Numbered from the stretch's first letter, positions 8,576 to 17,709 are shown. The stretch is 44,371 nucleotides of DNA from an uncultured Alistipes sp. (GCA_949285535.1 CASDZP010000033.1:1-44371), one strand, 5' to 3'. Made by a program: numbers and translations. Notes: generated by a model from the letters alone, not told the origin.

Positions 8576-9541
8576 ATGAAAGTCATAGAGATAATAAGGG
8601 AGGCTGAAAAGGCGGGACGTTGCCGTTTCGCTTTCGAGCTTCTCCCCCCGCTCAAGGGCGACGACATAACATCGCTCTTCTCGACAATCGACCGTCTGCG
8701 CCGATTCGACCCCGCATACATCAACGTCACCTATCACCGTGAGGATGTCAAATATGTTGAGCGTGCGGACGGATTGCTGGAACGTCGCATCGCCAGCAAG
8801 CGTCCGGGCACAGTCGCAATATCGGCTGCGATACAGGCACGCTACGGCATAGAGGTGGTACCGCACCTCATCTGCGGCGGATTCTCGGCATACGACACCG
8901 AAGACGCGCTGATAGACCTCAACTTCATGGGTATAGACAACGTGCTGGCGTTGCGCGGCGACACTCTCCGCGGCGAACACTCGTTCAGACCGACACAAGG
9001 GGGGCACTCTCACGCCGACGAGCTGGTGGCGCAGATTGTCAACATGAACAACGGCAAGATGCTCGACGCCGAAGTTGACAGCGTCCACCCGACCGATTTC
9101 TGCATAGGAGTGGCGGGATATCCCGAGAAACATGCCGAGGCACCAAACCCCACATCAGACATCGAACACCTCAAACGCAAGGTTGACATGGGGGCGGACT
9201 ATGTGGTCACACAGATGTTCTTCGACAACTCCAAATATTTCGACTTTGTGGAGCGTTGCCGCAAGGCGGGCATAAACGTACCCGTCATTCCCGCGCTCAA
9301 ACCGTTCTCTACCCTACGACAACTCGCCCTGCTTCCGCAGACGTTCCATGTTGACATACCCGAAGAGCTCGCCTCAAGGGTCGCACGATGCGCTGACAAT
9401 GCGGAGGTGCGCAAAGTGGGTGTCGAATGGGCGGTGAAACAGTGCCTCGAACTGAAAGAGGCAGGCGCGCCCGTGATACACTTCTACACAATGGGCAAGG
9501 CGGACAACATCGAGAACATTGCCGAACAGGTTTTTGCGTAA
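8576..9541 (+). CDS. metF: 5,10-methylenetetrahydrofolate reductase
   Basis: 321 residues, a flavin TIM barrel. Family features: FELLPPLKGDD near the N-terminus, NVTYH, VVPHLICGGF, NVLALRGD, the FCIGVAGYPEKH segment, DYVVTQMFFD and a C-terminal HFYTMG. It supplies methyl-THF for MetH, encoded 10 nt upstream in the same transcript. It starts at the first in-frame ATG, and the N-terminal sequence aligns with the family start. Confidence 0.95.
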   Translation: MKVIEIIREAEKAGRCRFAFELLPPLKGDDITSLFSTIDRLRRFDPAYINVTYHREDVKYVERADGLLERRIASKRPGTVAISAAIQARYGIEVVPHLICGGFSAYDTEDALIDLNFMGIDNVLALRGDTLRGEHSFRPTQGGHSHADELVAQIVNMNNGKMLDAEVDSVHPTDFCIGVAGYPEKHAEAPNPTSDIEHLKRKVDMGADYVVTQMFFDNSKYFDFVERCRKAGINVPVIPALKPFSTLRQLALLPQTFHVDIPEELASRVARCADNAEVRKVGVEWAVKQCLELKEAGAPVIHFYTMGKADNIENIAEQVFA

Positions 9542-9666
9542 CAGGACGAAAAACCGTACAAAAGAGATGTAATACACAGGCGATGTCGAACGACATGACG
9601 CTATACGGACAGTCTATTACAAGACAACAAAAACGTCAGAAAAAGACATCGTACGAAAAGAATCGT

Positions 9667-9674
9667 TATCTTTG
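9667..9674 (+). promoter_or_regulatory. Putative -7 element of the thioredoxin-fold lipoprotein gene
   Basis: TATCTTTG about 70 nt before the start codon matches the Bacteroidota -7 element. No clear TTTG is found 19-21 nt upstream. The leader then contains a small hairpin, TACCC-ttgc-GGGTA. Confidence 0.4.
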
Positions 9675-9745
9675 TGAATACCCTTGCGGGTAAGCTAAAA
9701 AAGGTTGCGGAAAGAATATATTAAAAAAGTATAACTATTTACGGA

Positions 9746-10825
9746 ATGAAAAAAATCGTATTTTTTGCCATGATTGCCCTTTTGGGCAGTTGTGCGTCGA
9801 TTCCCGAAGGCGATGTCGTGGGATCGGTAGAGGGTGTACATTCAGACGAACTGATAATCAGGACAATGCCGATAGGCAGATTCGGTGTCAGACTCGACAC
9901 CATTTCACCGTATAACGGAGAATCGGTTGTTTTCATAGACTCACTCGTTGAGCCGGTAGAGGTATCAATCACGGCACGCAGCATCTCCGGCAATGATTTC
10001 GCCAGATTCAATTTTGTGGCTGTTCCCGGAAGCAAATCCGTTGTCAAAGCCGAAATGGTTGACGGAATTATCGTCGGCAGCATAGAAGGTTCATCTGTCT
10101 TCGGAGAAGATTTCAAAAAGGTCGAGACCGATGCGATACCCTTTAAAAAGGCATACGGAGAGGCTAACGAGCTAAAGAGAGACGCCGACAAGAACAAGGC
10201 GTTCGAAGATTTGGCAAAGATGCGCGGCGAATATGTCAAGACGCACCCCGAATCACCCCTTTCAGCATATTATCTTCTCGGCCTCAACAGAGATTATGTC
10301 GTTGAGTGCTACCCCACTCTCAAGATACAGTCAGGCGACCTGCTCACGCAGTTCATAGGCAGCAATCTCGAATCGAGATACAAACAGGAAAAACAGGCCG
10401 TTGACGAACTGAAAGCCGTTTCTGTCGGTGGCAAATATGTCGATTTCGAGACAACCACCATTCCCGAAGGCAATAAATTCGTTTTGAGCGAGGTAATAGA
10501 GGGTAAGAAAGCCATTATCTATTTCTGGGGCAAATGGTGCGACGGTGGCGACATCGAAAGGATGAAACGCTTTGCGTCAGAGAACGACAACTATGTAATT
10601 GTAGCTGTAAACTACGGAGACAAAGACGATGTGGTTGAGTCGATAATTTCATCAGGCAACGGCGCACAGAAATGGAAAGTCGTACGCAACAACGACAAAA
10701 AAATCAATGTGGCGTCAAAATACAAGGTCGAGGGTTATCCGTGCATCATTGTTCTCTCTCCCGACGGCACAATAACCAACCGTGCAATAGGCGTCAGCGA
10801 CGAATTCCTCTCATCATTGAAATAA
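9746..10825 (+). CDS. Thioredoxin-fold lipoprotein, TlpA/DUF4369-like, with altered active site
   Basis: 359 residues. N-terminal lipoprotein signal MKKIVFFAMIALLGSC, then a roughly 200-residue domain like the DUF4369 region found before periplasmic thioredoxins in Bacteroidales, then a C-terminal thioredoxin fold (about 225-359). The active-site helix reads FWGKWCDGGD, so the second Cys of WCxxC is absent, while the cis-Pro loop survives as GYPC. Classical thiol-disulfide exchange is therefore doubtful; a single-Cys isomerase or a binding role is possible. It is preceded by a -7 element and followed by a strong terminator, so it is probably monocistronic. Confidence 0.75.
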   Translation: MKKIVFFAMIALLGSCASIPEGDVVGSVEGVHSDELIIRTMPIGRFGVRLDTISPYNGESVVFIDSLVEPVEVSITARSISGNDFARFNFVAVPGSKSVVKAEMVDGIIVGSIEGSSVFGEDFKKVETDAIPFKKAYGEANELKRDADKNKAFEDLAKMRGEYVKTHPESPLSAYYLLGLNRDYVVECYPTLKIQSGDLLTQFIGSNLESRYKQEKQAVDELKAVSVGGKYVDFETTTIPEGNKFVLSEVIEGKKAIIYFWGKWCDGGDIERMKRFASENDNYVIVAVNYGDKDDVVESIISSGNGAQKWKVVRNNDKKINVASKYKVEGYPCIIVLSPDGTITNRAIGVSDEFLSSLK

Positions 10826-10861
10826 TGGCGTATTTCATCTAATACGCAAACACATATACAA

Positions 10862-10888
10862 AAGGCTCAAAACAATGTTTTGAGCCTT
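10862..10888 (+). terminator. Terminator after the thioredoxin-fold lipoprotein gene
   Basis: Perfect 11 bp stem AAGGCTCAAAA / TTTTGAGCCTT with a 5 nt loop and a long T run. Its GGCTCAAAACAATGTT block is almost the same as in the sdhB terminator at 36 kb. Confidence 0.85.
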
Positions 10889-10952
10889 ATTTTTTTACGA
10901 TAATGACACTATTTTTTATTTATCTATATTGTCTCCCGACAATCCGATTAAC

Positions 10953-11205
10953 GTACCCCGTCACATTTTAATGTTTATGTCTTTTGTGGCTTTATTTTTC
11001 GATTGACAACGACTATAAACGGTGATAATCGATAGCTTTGATAATCGACTATTTTGTTAATCGCTAATCGCTATTTTGTTAATCACTGTTTTATTAATCG
11101 GCTGTTTTGACAATCGGTTATGGATAATCGTCTGTTCTGGCAATCGTCTGTTTCGGCAATCGATTGTTTCGGTAATCGGCTATTTCAGTAATCGGTTCGT
11201 AATAT
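10953..11205. repeat. GTACCCCGTC motif followed by a 16-bp tandem array
   Basis: The intergenic region between two convergent genes holds gattaacGTACCCCGTC (10953-10962). Then about 12 imperfect units start with AATC at 11027, 11043, 11059, 11066, 11081, 11096, 11112, 11126, 11142, 11158, 11174 and 11190. The unit is roughly AATCGnCTnTTTTGnT, with a period of 14-16 bp apart from one 7 bp step. It resembles the left half of the composite repeats at 19.7 and 35.5 kb but has no hairpin core or fold-back. Confidence 0.75.
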
Positions 11206-11233
11206 TTATATCCGCCGCTGTCATTATATCGTT

Positions 11234-11953
11234 TTACGGGAGATATTCAAATATCTTCCACAAAAAGAAAATAGACATTATCGAACAAAGTATCAGCAAT
11301 AATATTTTAAGAGTCAGAGGTGTAGGCTTGCTCTCGCCCTTGACATTGTTTTCAATATAGTCATGGAAGAATATGTACATTGCGGGAATCATTGCCCCTG
11401 CGAGGATAAAATCTTCGGGAACACGGAATATCACCGCTTTTGACAGACCTATCACCGACCAATGACATATAAAAAGCACGGCGAAAAGATTGGCTCGCTT
11501 TGAGAAACTCAACAGTATGGCAGTCATGAATGCCGCCACGGAACAGGGCATAAGCGGCGTTATGACCATAGGATATTCCATTCCTCTGGCTATCGAGATA
11601 ACAGGATACGCCAACGGAAGGATATATAAGAAAGCAGCCAAAGCCTTGCTGCGGTGCGTCGGTTCAAAGTCCGTATAGTTTATGAGGGCATCTATGACCC
11701 ATGTACCTGCAATCATTACCCAAAATATCGCCGACACGGAGGCATAGCTGCGTTCGTGACCGAACACCAGAGTGTAAACAACCGCTATCCAAAGGCTCAC
11801 CAAAGCCAAAAAGAGTTTCATCACCAGCTTCATTCGCGGTGTAGGAACCTTGCCGAGCCTCAACGTCAGCACAACAGCCGCCACTATGACAACCAGCTGA
11901 ACCCACCATGTGGCGCTGTTATATCGAGCTATCGCTTCCCAAAAAATCTCCAT
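11234..11953 (-). CDS. Polytopic membrane protein, DUF6064-like
   Basis: 239 residues with about seven hydrophobic segments. The N-terminus MEIFWEAIARYNSATWWVQL resembles the start of DUF6064-type membrane proteins, a family without known function. The start overlaps the 3' end of the preceding thrE-type gene by 25 nt, so it is translated from the same transcript. Whether it is part of the exporter or only co-transcribed cannot be told. Its 3' side faces the 16-bp tandem array. Confidence 0.65.
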   Translation of the reverse strand: MEIFWEAIARYNSATWWVQLVVIVAAVVLTLRLGKVPTPRMKLVMKLFLALVSLWIAVVYTLVFGHERSYASVSAIFWVMIAGTWVIDALINYTDFEPTHRSKALAAFLYILPLAYPVISIARGMEYPMVITPLMPCSVAAFMTAILLSFSKRANLFAVLFICHWSVIGLSKAVIFRVPEDFILAGAMIPAMYIFFHDYIENNVKGESKPTPLTLKILLLILCSIMSIFFLWKIFEYLP

Positions 11954-12468
11954 CGTTTCACCATTTTTCGTTCAGACTCGGGCACCTCTCTTGTCAGAGA
12001 GATACTTCTGCGCTGAGATATGAACATCGGTATCGTCGCGCCGAGGGCGAGCATGAATATCACACTACCCGCCACCACGCTGTTTAGGAACATCTGCTGC
12101 ATGTAGTGCTGCTCCATAACGGGGTTGTGAAGGTGCTGCATGAACATTATCAGAGAGAAGACCATGCGATAGGCATACATACCGGGAATCATGGGCAGAA
12201 GCGCGGGTATCGAAAGCACCGTCATCGGGCACTTTATCCTCTTGCCGAGCCACAGACTGCCGAAGCCTATCAACAGAGAGGCACATAAAGAGGCTGTGGT
12301 TATATCGACACCGAAATATGTTGTCAGACAGAATCGCAGCGCATGTCCTGCCGCTGCAAGCAGGGCAATATACGGAAAGGCGCGCATGGGAGGGTCGGAT
12401 ATGGCTCCGAATCCTATCCCCGCCACAGCCGCGAAGAACGCGTCAGCCAGAATATCGAAAGCTATCAT
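11929..12468 (-). CDS. ThrE-type exporter, small subunit (YjjB/DUF3815-like)
   Basis: 179 residues, five predicted membrane segments, with GFGAISDPP and the GMYAYRMVF region typical of the C-terminal half of threonine/serine exporters. The start ATG overlaps the stop of the partner gene (ATGA-type overlap), as expected for a two-protein carrier. Known relatives export Thr/Ser in Corynebacterium (fused ThrE) or succinate in E. coli (YjjPB); the substrate here is unknown. Confidence 0.8.
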   Translation of the reverse strand: MIAFDILADAFFAAVAGIGFGAISDPPMRAFPYIALLAAAGHALRFCLTTYFGVDITTASLCASLLIGFGSLWLGKRIKCPMTVLSIPALLPMIPGMYAYRMVFSLIMFMQHLHNPVMEQHYMQQMFLNSVVAGSVIFMLALGATIPMFISQRRSISLTREVPESERKMVKRWRFFGKR

Positions 12469-13244
12469 AAGAGACTGTCTTTAACGATGAACAATGTCAG
12501 CGACAAGCCGATGGCTATGCACAACACAAGCAACAGTGCGTGAATCAGACGCGAGCACCCCGTCAGAATATGCCCCTCGGTTATGTCTATCACGCTGTTA
12601 ATCAGAGGTACACCCGGTATCAGGAAAAGGACGCTGGTCGCTATCGCTATCTCGGCGGTGGCGTTGAAAGCCAGCGATATGGACGCCGAGAGCGAGGCTA
12701 TCAGAGCCGACGCCGTAAATGTGATGAAATGGTTTACATGATGATGCAACATCTGCTGCTTGGCGAAATAGCCTATCAGCGTGGAAGTGAACACTACCGA
12801 CATCGCGCCTATGTCTCCGCCGAAAAGACGACAGAACGAGGCGTTGGCAAGCCCCACCAGACACAACACATATATCTGGTCTATCTTCGGTTTAGCCTTT
12901 ATCTTCTCGAAACGCTCCTTTATCGTCTCGAGCGGCAGGTGGTTATCGACGGCACTCCAGCTGAGGGTGCTGAGCTCGGAGTTGAGCTCAAAGCTGATGG
13001 GACAAGGCGGTATGTCCGCCACCTCCGTATATACCTCGTCGGAGTCGTTGTCATGGATTGTCATCACTATCGTACGCTGCGACGAGTTGATGCGCACATC
13101 CACATTCTGAGACTGCCCTATGCGCTTGCAGTTACGCACCACGCGCGAGGTATGAACGCCCGAACCTATCAGCAGGGTCGCATACTCGGCAATGAACGCG
13201 GCTATCTCCTTCAATTCGTTTCTGGTTTTCATCGGCTGACTCAC
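12465..13244 (-). CDS. ThrE-type exporter, large subunit (YjjP/DUF1212-like)
   Basis: 259 residues. A soluble N-terminal part (about 1-125) with the family pattern LIGSGVHTSRVVRNCKRIG is followed by about five membrane segments, including VGLANASFCRLFGGD and PGVPLINSVID. First gene of a three-gene overlapping set with the YjjB-like partner and the DUF6064-like protein. A -7 element TATCTTTG lies 17 nt upstream of the start on this strand (plus-strand 13261-13268) without a clear -33. Inner membrane; substrate unknown. Confidence 0.8.
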   Translation of the reverse strand: MSQPMKTRNELKEIAAFIAEYATLLIGSGVHTSRVVRNCKRIGQSQNVDVRINSSQRTIVMTIHDNDSDEVYTEVADIPPCPISFELNSELSTLSWSAVDNHLPLETIKERFEKIKAKPKIDQIYVLCLVGLANASFCRLFGGDIGAMSVVFTSTLIGYFAKQQMLHHHVNHFITFTASALIASLSASISLAFNATAEIAIATSVLFLIPGVPLINSVIDITEGHILTGCSRLIHALLLVLCIAIGLSLTLFIVKDSLL

Positions 13245-13339
13245 TAAAAGCGAAGAGCTGCAAAGATATGTTTTTTGAACGACTCTGCGATAAGTCGGAG
13301 CAAACTTTTTTCACCCGTTACCGCTCTTTTTCCACTCAC

Positions 13340-13365
13340 TGCCGTCCAGAGATATAGAGACGGCA
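13340..13365 (-). terminator. Possible terminator after btuG-like gene
   Basis: TGCCGTC / GACGGCA stem with a 12 nt loop just past the stop codon. There is no T run on the exit side, so this is tentative. Confidence 0.35.
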
Positions 13366-13373
13366 TTTCCCGT

Positions 13374-14516
13374 TTAGAAGAAAGCGATATGCCCGGGTAT
13401 GTCACCCGTTGTCACTGACCATTGCAGCTTACCCTTGGGAGAGTAACAATAGAGCTTACCGGGTGTCACATAGTCACCCGCATCCGAGATAAATATCTGT
13501 CTCGATTCGGGGTTGACCGCGATGCAATAGGGAACCTTTATGTTATCCTGCGTTCCGTCGGTGATAATCTGCGACGAGACGAGCTGACGCGACCTGACGT
13601 CTATTATCCCGAACGACTTTTCGGTTGTCGCCGTCACCGAATTCCACTCCGTGCCATAGACATATATGGAGTCTCCGCATATCGTCATGTTACTGTTGGG
13701 TACGGGCAACGTGAGTATCAGCTCGTCGGTATGCGTATCGACAACAAAGGTTTTGGAACGGTCAGGACTTTCGCTGCCCTTATGATCACCGCGAGACGCC
13801 ACCCACAACATGCCGTATCTGTCGAGACACATGCGGTGCAGATTGATTCCGACATCTATCTTCTTTATCTCTTTGAACGACGCGAGGTCTATGACCGACA
13901 CCGTCCTGTCGTAGTTGGGCGCCCTGTATCCTCCCGAGTTGGCGACATAGAGCTTGCCTCCCGTTATAACCATCTCTTCGGGCTGATAACCGACGACACA
14001 TGTATCCAGAACGGTAAGAGTGGCGGTATCCACCTTTGCCACATAGCCCAGACGGGCAGAGGGGTCGATTGCGACGGGTCCTGCATATGAGCTGACATAG
14101 GCATAGGGTCCGTCGAAAGTGACATAACGGCAATTGGGTATCGACACCACACCTATATGACGCGCATCCGAGGCACGCATCACCTCCACGAGATTGGAGC
14201 AGTTGATGACGGCATAAAGGCGACTGCCGTAAATCTTTATGTCGTTGCCCACATCGCCGAGCTCCTTGACAACATCGGGGTTACGCTCACCGAAAATATT
14301 GCGTCTGTATGTGTTGTCGTCATAGGTATAGACATCAAGCGACGCCTTGTTGCTGCCCATGTTACCCTCGTTGAGCAGATAGAAGCCTTTTACATATTTG
14401 AGGTGCATCCCGCTGCCGTCAATCCTTATCTCCTCCGAAGGGAGAGTGGTCTCGGGCTTGCGGCACGAAAAGAGGGCTACGCAGACAATAAAGGTTATCG
14501 ACAGAATCTTTCTCAT
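13374..14516 (-). CDS. BtuG-like surface lipoprotein, beta-propeller
   Basis: 380 residues from MRKILSITFIVCVALFSC, a lipoprotein signal with lipidated Cys at 18. The rest is a YVTN/DUF5074-type beta-propeller: repeated blades such as LYVANSGG, VSVIDLASF, RMCLDRYGMLWVAS and IFISDAGD. It overlaps the btuB stop by an ATGA junction and lies behind a cobalamin riboswitch. In Bacteroides thetaiotaomicron the equivalent lipoprotein BtuG2 sits on BtuB and captures B12 with very high affinity. Context plus fold make this a BtuG-type cobalamin-binding lid; no binding residue can be named from sequence alone. Confidence 0.8.
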   Translation of the reverse strand: MRKILSITFIVCVALFSCRKPETTLPSEEIRIDGSGMHLKYVKGFYLLNEGNMGSNKASLDVYTYDDNTYRRNIFGERNPDVVKELGDVGNDIKIYGSRLYAVINCSNLVEVMRASDARHIGVVSIPNCRYVTFDGPYAYVSSYAGPVAIDPSARLGYVAKVDTATLTVLDTCVVGYQPEEMVITGGKLYVANSGGYRAPNYDRTVSVIDLASFKEIKKIDVGINLHRMCLDRYGMLWVASRGDHKGSESPDRSKTFVVDTHTDELILTLPVPNSNMTICGDSIYVYGTEWNSVTATTEKSFGIIDVRSRQLVSSQIITDGTQDNIKVPYCIAVNPESRQIFISDAGDYVTPGKLYCYSPKGKLQWSVTTGDIPGHIAFF

Positions 14517-16525
14517 ATCATTACGTTTATTTTTATCTTGAAATTGGTCCCGGGCATCGGATAACATTGAACCACCTCATATTGCTGGTTGAAGATGTTG
14601 TTAATCTCTCCCGTGGCACGAAGTCTCACCTTGCCTATGTTGAATGTCTTTGAGAGCGACATGTCGTGGGTGTACCACGGCTGGGCGTAGTTCTCGGGAA
14701 TATTCGCCACCGACTCATATCTCTCTCCCGTATATATGAAGCTGTAATTCAGTCCCCAGCCGCGATAACCGAGACCGATAACGGCAGAACCGCTGTGCCA
14801 CGGGATATAGGGTATCTGCGAACCGTAATAGGGGCTGTTTTTGTCGGTGAAATCCTGCGCCTTCTGATAGGTATAGCTGAAACGGGTGTTCATCTGCACC
14901 TTGCCGCCGAAAAGCCATGTCGTCTGGACAACGGCGTCGATACCCCTTATCTCGACATAACCGAGGTTGAGCATCGTCCATTGGAACTGATTCGACGTGG
15001 GAGTGGCGATAATCTTGTCCTCCACCTGATTGAAGTAGGCGTCCGCCTGCACTTCAAGATACTGAAACGAACGTTTGAACTCACGCGAATAGAAGAACCC
15101 GGCGTTATACTGTGTCGTGTATTCGGGTTTGAGATATTTGTTACCTATAAAGGTATAATAGAGGTCGTTGAGCGTCGGCATCCTGAATATTCGCTTATAG
15201 AACGCCCTTATGTTGAAATCGTGTTTCTTGAAAGGCTTGTATTTGGCTATCACCGAGGGTGTATATTCATGCTTGTCGCCCGCCGTCGCTCCCCCTATGT
15301 CGGTTCTGTCCCTCACGAAGGTGTAAAGGAGACTTCCCTGAAGCATCAGCCCTCCGACATTGAACGATGTGGCGGCGGCGGCAAGAACGGTATTGCGTCG
15401 GGGATAGACAAACTCGTTAAGGTCGGCGTCGAGGGTATTGTATTGATAGTCGGCAGCCAGATTGAGACTCCACCATTTGAACAGGGTGAATTCGTTGGCG
15501 GCGGATAGATAACACTCCTGCTGACGGTAGCGGTTATCGACAAACATCGTCGAGACATCCAGTCTCGGGTCGGACATGTAACGCAGATAGTCGTAGGCAT
15601 ACTTGGCGTTGACCATAACGTTGTAGAACGACGCCACCGTCTTGTTGAACGACCCCTGCACAAAGAAGTTGCGGTCCCACTGTCGGTCCTCATTCTTGAA
15701 CTTACCCGGTTCCTCACGCACGGAAGCACCGGGATAGCCTCGCTCCGAGTCATAAAAATAGGTTTTGACCCTCCAGCGTCCGTCATTGAGCGTACCGAAA
15801 AGGGCGGCTTCCGCTCTCAACGCGCTCACATCGCCGTTACGCCTTACCTCGGTGGTGTCGTAGCCGTCAACCTTGGAGTAGCTGAACTTATAACGACCCG
15901 TGGTATAGAGATACTCCGCACTCACCGAACTGCTTATCTTGTCATTGAAGCGGTGTTCCCACAAGACAGACGGATTGGCGGTGCCGAAAGAGCCCGTCTT
16001 AAAACCGACATCGAGATTATTATTCTTGTCGCCGTCGAAATAGGGCGTTCTCGTTCGCATATATATGCTACCCGCCGAGGCGTAGTCTTTCGCACTCTGA
16101 AGCATGGAGCTCTTCTGACCGTTGTATATGGATACCGCCTCCATGTTGTCGAGCGAAAAGCGTCCGAGGTCTATCTGTCCGTTCTGCGCGTTGCCGAGCT
16201 GTATCCCGTCATAAAAGACCCCCACATGCTGACTGCCCATGCTTCGGATATTGACCGTTTTGAGACCGCCGATACCCCCGTAATCCTTTATCTGAACGCC
16301 CGAGAAATAGCGTATCGCATCCGCCACCGAGTTGGAGCTTAGTTTTTTAAGCTCCGCCCCCGCCAGCGTCTGAGCGGGTATCACCGACGGCACGTTCCTA
16401 CGCCCGTAAACGGTCACCTCCTCGATGTTCTGAACAGAGTCTATGTCGCTGAAATCCTGCGCCATGACCGAAGAGTGAACCATCGAGACAATAATAATCG
16501 TTATGACAAATGCAAGTCGTTTCAT
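14513..16525 (-). CDS. btuB: TonB-dependent cobalamin receptor
   Basis: 670 residues. Signal peptide ending at SSVMAQ, a TonB-box-like EEVTVYGRR (about 35-43), a plug domain about 45-155 (LSSNSVADAIRYFSGVQIKDYGG, shown here only in outline, and NIRSMGSQHVGVFYDGIQLG), then a 22-strand-type barrel rich in alternating aromatic residues. Outer membrane. Assignment to cobalamin rests on the riboswitch upstream and the BtuG-like partner downstream, since plug sequence alone does not fix the ligand. The last residues are NVMI rather than the usual terminal Phe. Confidence 0.85.
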   Translation of the reverse strand: MKRLAFVITIIIVSMVHSSVMAQDFSDIDSVQNIEEVTVYGRRNVPSVIPAQTLAGAELKKLSSNSVADAIRYFSGVQIKDYGGIGGLKTVNIRSMGSQHVGVFYDGIQLGNAQNGQIDLGRFSLDNMEAVSIYNGQKSSMLQSAKDYASAGSIYMRTRTPYFDGDKNNNLDVGFKTGSFGTANPSVLWEHRFNDKISSSVSAEYLYTTGRYKFSYSKVDGYDTTEVRRNGDVSALRAEAALFGTLNDGRWRVKTYFYDSERGYPGASVREEPGKFKNEDRQWDRNFFVQGSFNKTVASFYNVMVNAKYAYDYLRYMSDPRLDVSTMFVDNRYRQQECYLSAANEFTLFKWWSLNLAADYQYNTLDADLNEFVYPRRNTVLAAAATSFNVGGLMLQGSLLYTFVRDRTDIGGATAGDKHEYTPSVIAKYKPFKKHDFNIRAFYKRIFRMPTLNDLYYTFIGNKYLKPEYTTQYNAGFFYSREFKRSFQYLEVQADAYFNQVEDKIIATPTSNQFQWTMLNLGYVEIRGIDAVVQTTWLFGGKVQMNTRFSYTYQKAQDFTDKNSPYYGSQIPYIPWHSGSAVIGLGYRGWGLNYSFIYTGERYESVANIPENYAQPWYTHDMSLSKTFNIGKVRLRATGEINNIFNQQYEVVQCYPMPGTNFKIKINVMI

Positions 16526-16630
16526 CTATCCAAAATTGGCGGACGCCACGGACGAAAAAGACAAAACGGAGATAGAGCAAGAGGCTATGCCGTTTCGAGC
16601 CCATTCACCGCAGGCCGCAGCATGACTGTC

Positions 16631-16838
16631 GCAAGGCAGGTCTTCTGACTCGTCGTTTGGGCGACGTCTTCCCGAGGCTTATGCCTCAGTGACAGGTTGT
16701 CGCCCGGCAGAAAGATTACGCACCGTCAACGGGTCTTACCCCCGACAAAACGCCACCTACTACCGACTTACAGCAGCGGGAACTGTAGCCGAATCTCACG
16801 GCTTTCCCTTTTAAGCTCAGAAACTTGAGCACCTTGCC
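16631..16838 (-). ncRNA. Cobalamin riboswitch controlling btuB-btuG
   Basis: On the minus strand the 5' UTR shows AAAGGGAAAGCCGTGAGA, then CCCGCTGCTGTAAGTCGG, a B12-box-like GTCACTG and the 3' consensus GAGTCAGAAGACCTGCC, in the order of the cobalamin class. The outer helix pairs GCAAGG with CCTTGC at 16631-16636. The 105 nt between it and the btuB start would hold the expression platform; a GGCT/AGCC helix is visible there, but I cannot say whether control is at transcription or translation. Confidence 0.92.
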
Positions 16839-16841
16839 GCA

Positions 16842-16849
16842 CAAAGGTA
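16842..16849 (-). promoter_or_regulatory. -7 element for the riboswitch-btuB transcript
   Basis: TACCTTTG on the minus strand, just upstream of the riboswitch P1 helix, fits the Bacteroidota -7 consensus. A weak TTTC lies 19 nt further upstream. Confidence 0.55.
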
Positions 16850-16970
16850 TCTCTATTTTTTAGATTATGAAAGTTTTGCAAGATATTTTTCACACCACTC
16901 CGCACACGTTCCGCCCTCAAAGAGCGACTCAGACAATAAAACAAGAGCCCTTCACGCCAACATCCGCCTC

Positions 16971-17001
16971 TTGCGATTTTCGGCTTTTATGGTTACCTTT
17001 G
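16971..17001 (+). promoter_or_regulatory. clpP-clpX promoter
   Basis: TTG (16971-16973), 20 nt, then TACCTTTG (16994-17001). Initiation near 17007 gives a leader of about 20 nt to the clpP ATG at 17028. This excludes the in-frame ATG at 16971, which would lie within the promoter. Confidence 0.7.
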
Positions 17002-17027
17002 TTTTCCTCAACAACGAATCACACGAT

Positions 17028-17708
17028 ATGAAAAACGAGTTTCAGAAATACGCGTTGTCGTCAGGCATAAGCAGCCTCTCGATGAACCGTTACCAGTCCA
17101 TCGTGGCAGACTATATCTCCCCGACAATCATCGAGGAGAGACAGCTCAACGTGGCACAGATGGACGTCTTCTCACGTCTGATGATGGACAGAATCATCTT
17201 TTTGGGATGCCCTGTCTATGACGACGCAGCCAACATAATACAGGCACAGCTCCTTTTCCTCGAATCGACCGACCCCGACAGCGACATACAGATATACATC
17301 AACTCCCCCGGCGGCTCCGTCTCTGCGGGTCTTGGTATCTATGACACGATGCAGCTTGTAAGCTGTGACGTGGCTACAATCTGTACGGGCATGGCGGCGT
17401 CAATGGGCGCGGTACTTCTGACGGCAGGCGCAGCAGGAAAGAGATATGCACTCCCCCACTCCCGCGTGATGATACACCAGCCGCTCGGCGGCGTCGAGGG
17501 TCAGGCGTCCGACATAGAGATAACCGCCCGCCAGATAGCGCAGACAAAACAGGAGCTCTACGAGATACTGGCACACCACAGCGGTACCCCCATAGAGAAA
17601 ATTGCCGCCGACGCCGACCGCGACTATTGGCTCACATCATCGCAAGCGGTCGAATACGGTCTCATCGACGAGGTGCTGACCAAACACAACAAAGAAAAGG
17701 AGAAGTAA
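17028..17708 (+). CDS. clpP: ATP-dependent Clp protease proteolytic subunit
   Basis: 226 residues from [13 protein letters not shown]. Serine protease with the catalytic Ser in [11 protein letters not shown], His in [10 protein letters not shown] and Asp in the DRDYWLT segment. [17 protein letters not shown] is the substrate-channel strand. It forms the tetradecameric chamber that works with ClpX, encoded 1 nt downstream. The N-terminus is slightly longer than in E. coli, as in other Bacteroidota. Confidence 0.95.
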   Translation: MKNEFQKYALSSGISSLSMNRYQSIVADYISPTIIEERQLNVAQMDVFSRLMMDRIIFLGCPVYDDAANIIQAQLLFLESTDPDSDIQIYINSPGGSVSAGLGIYDTMQLVSCDVATICTGMAASMGAVLLTAGAAGKRYALPHSRVMIHQPLGGVEGQASDIEITARQIAQTKQELYEILAHHSGTPIEKIAADADRDYWLTSSQAVEYGLIDEVLTKHNKEKEK

Positions 17709-17709
17709 A

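Noticed and set aside
10995..11205. CRISPR array.
   Set aside because: The period is about 16 bp with no unique spacers and units drift; no cas genes nearby. It is a tandem repeat.
12540..13247. Open frame of 235 codons opposite the ThrE-like gene.
   Set aside because: Antisense shadow of a clear membrane-exporter family gene.
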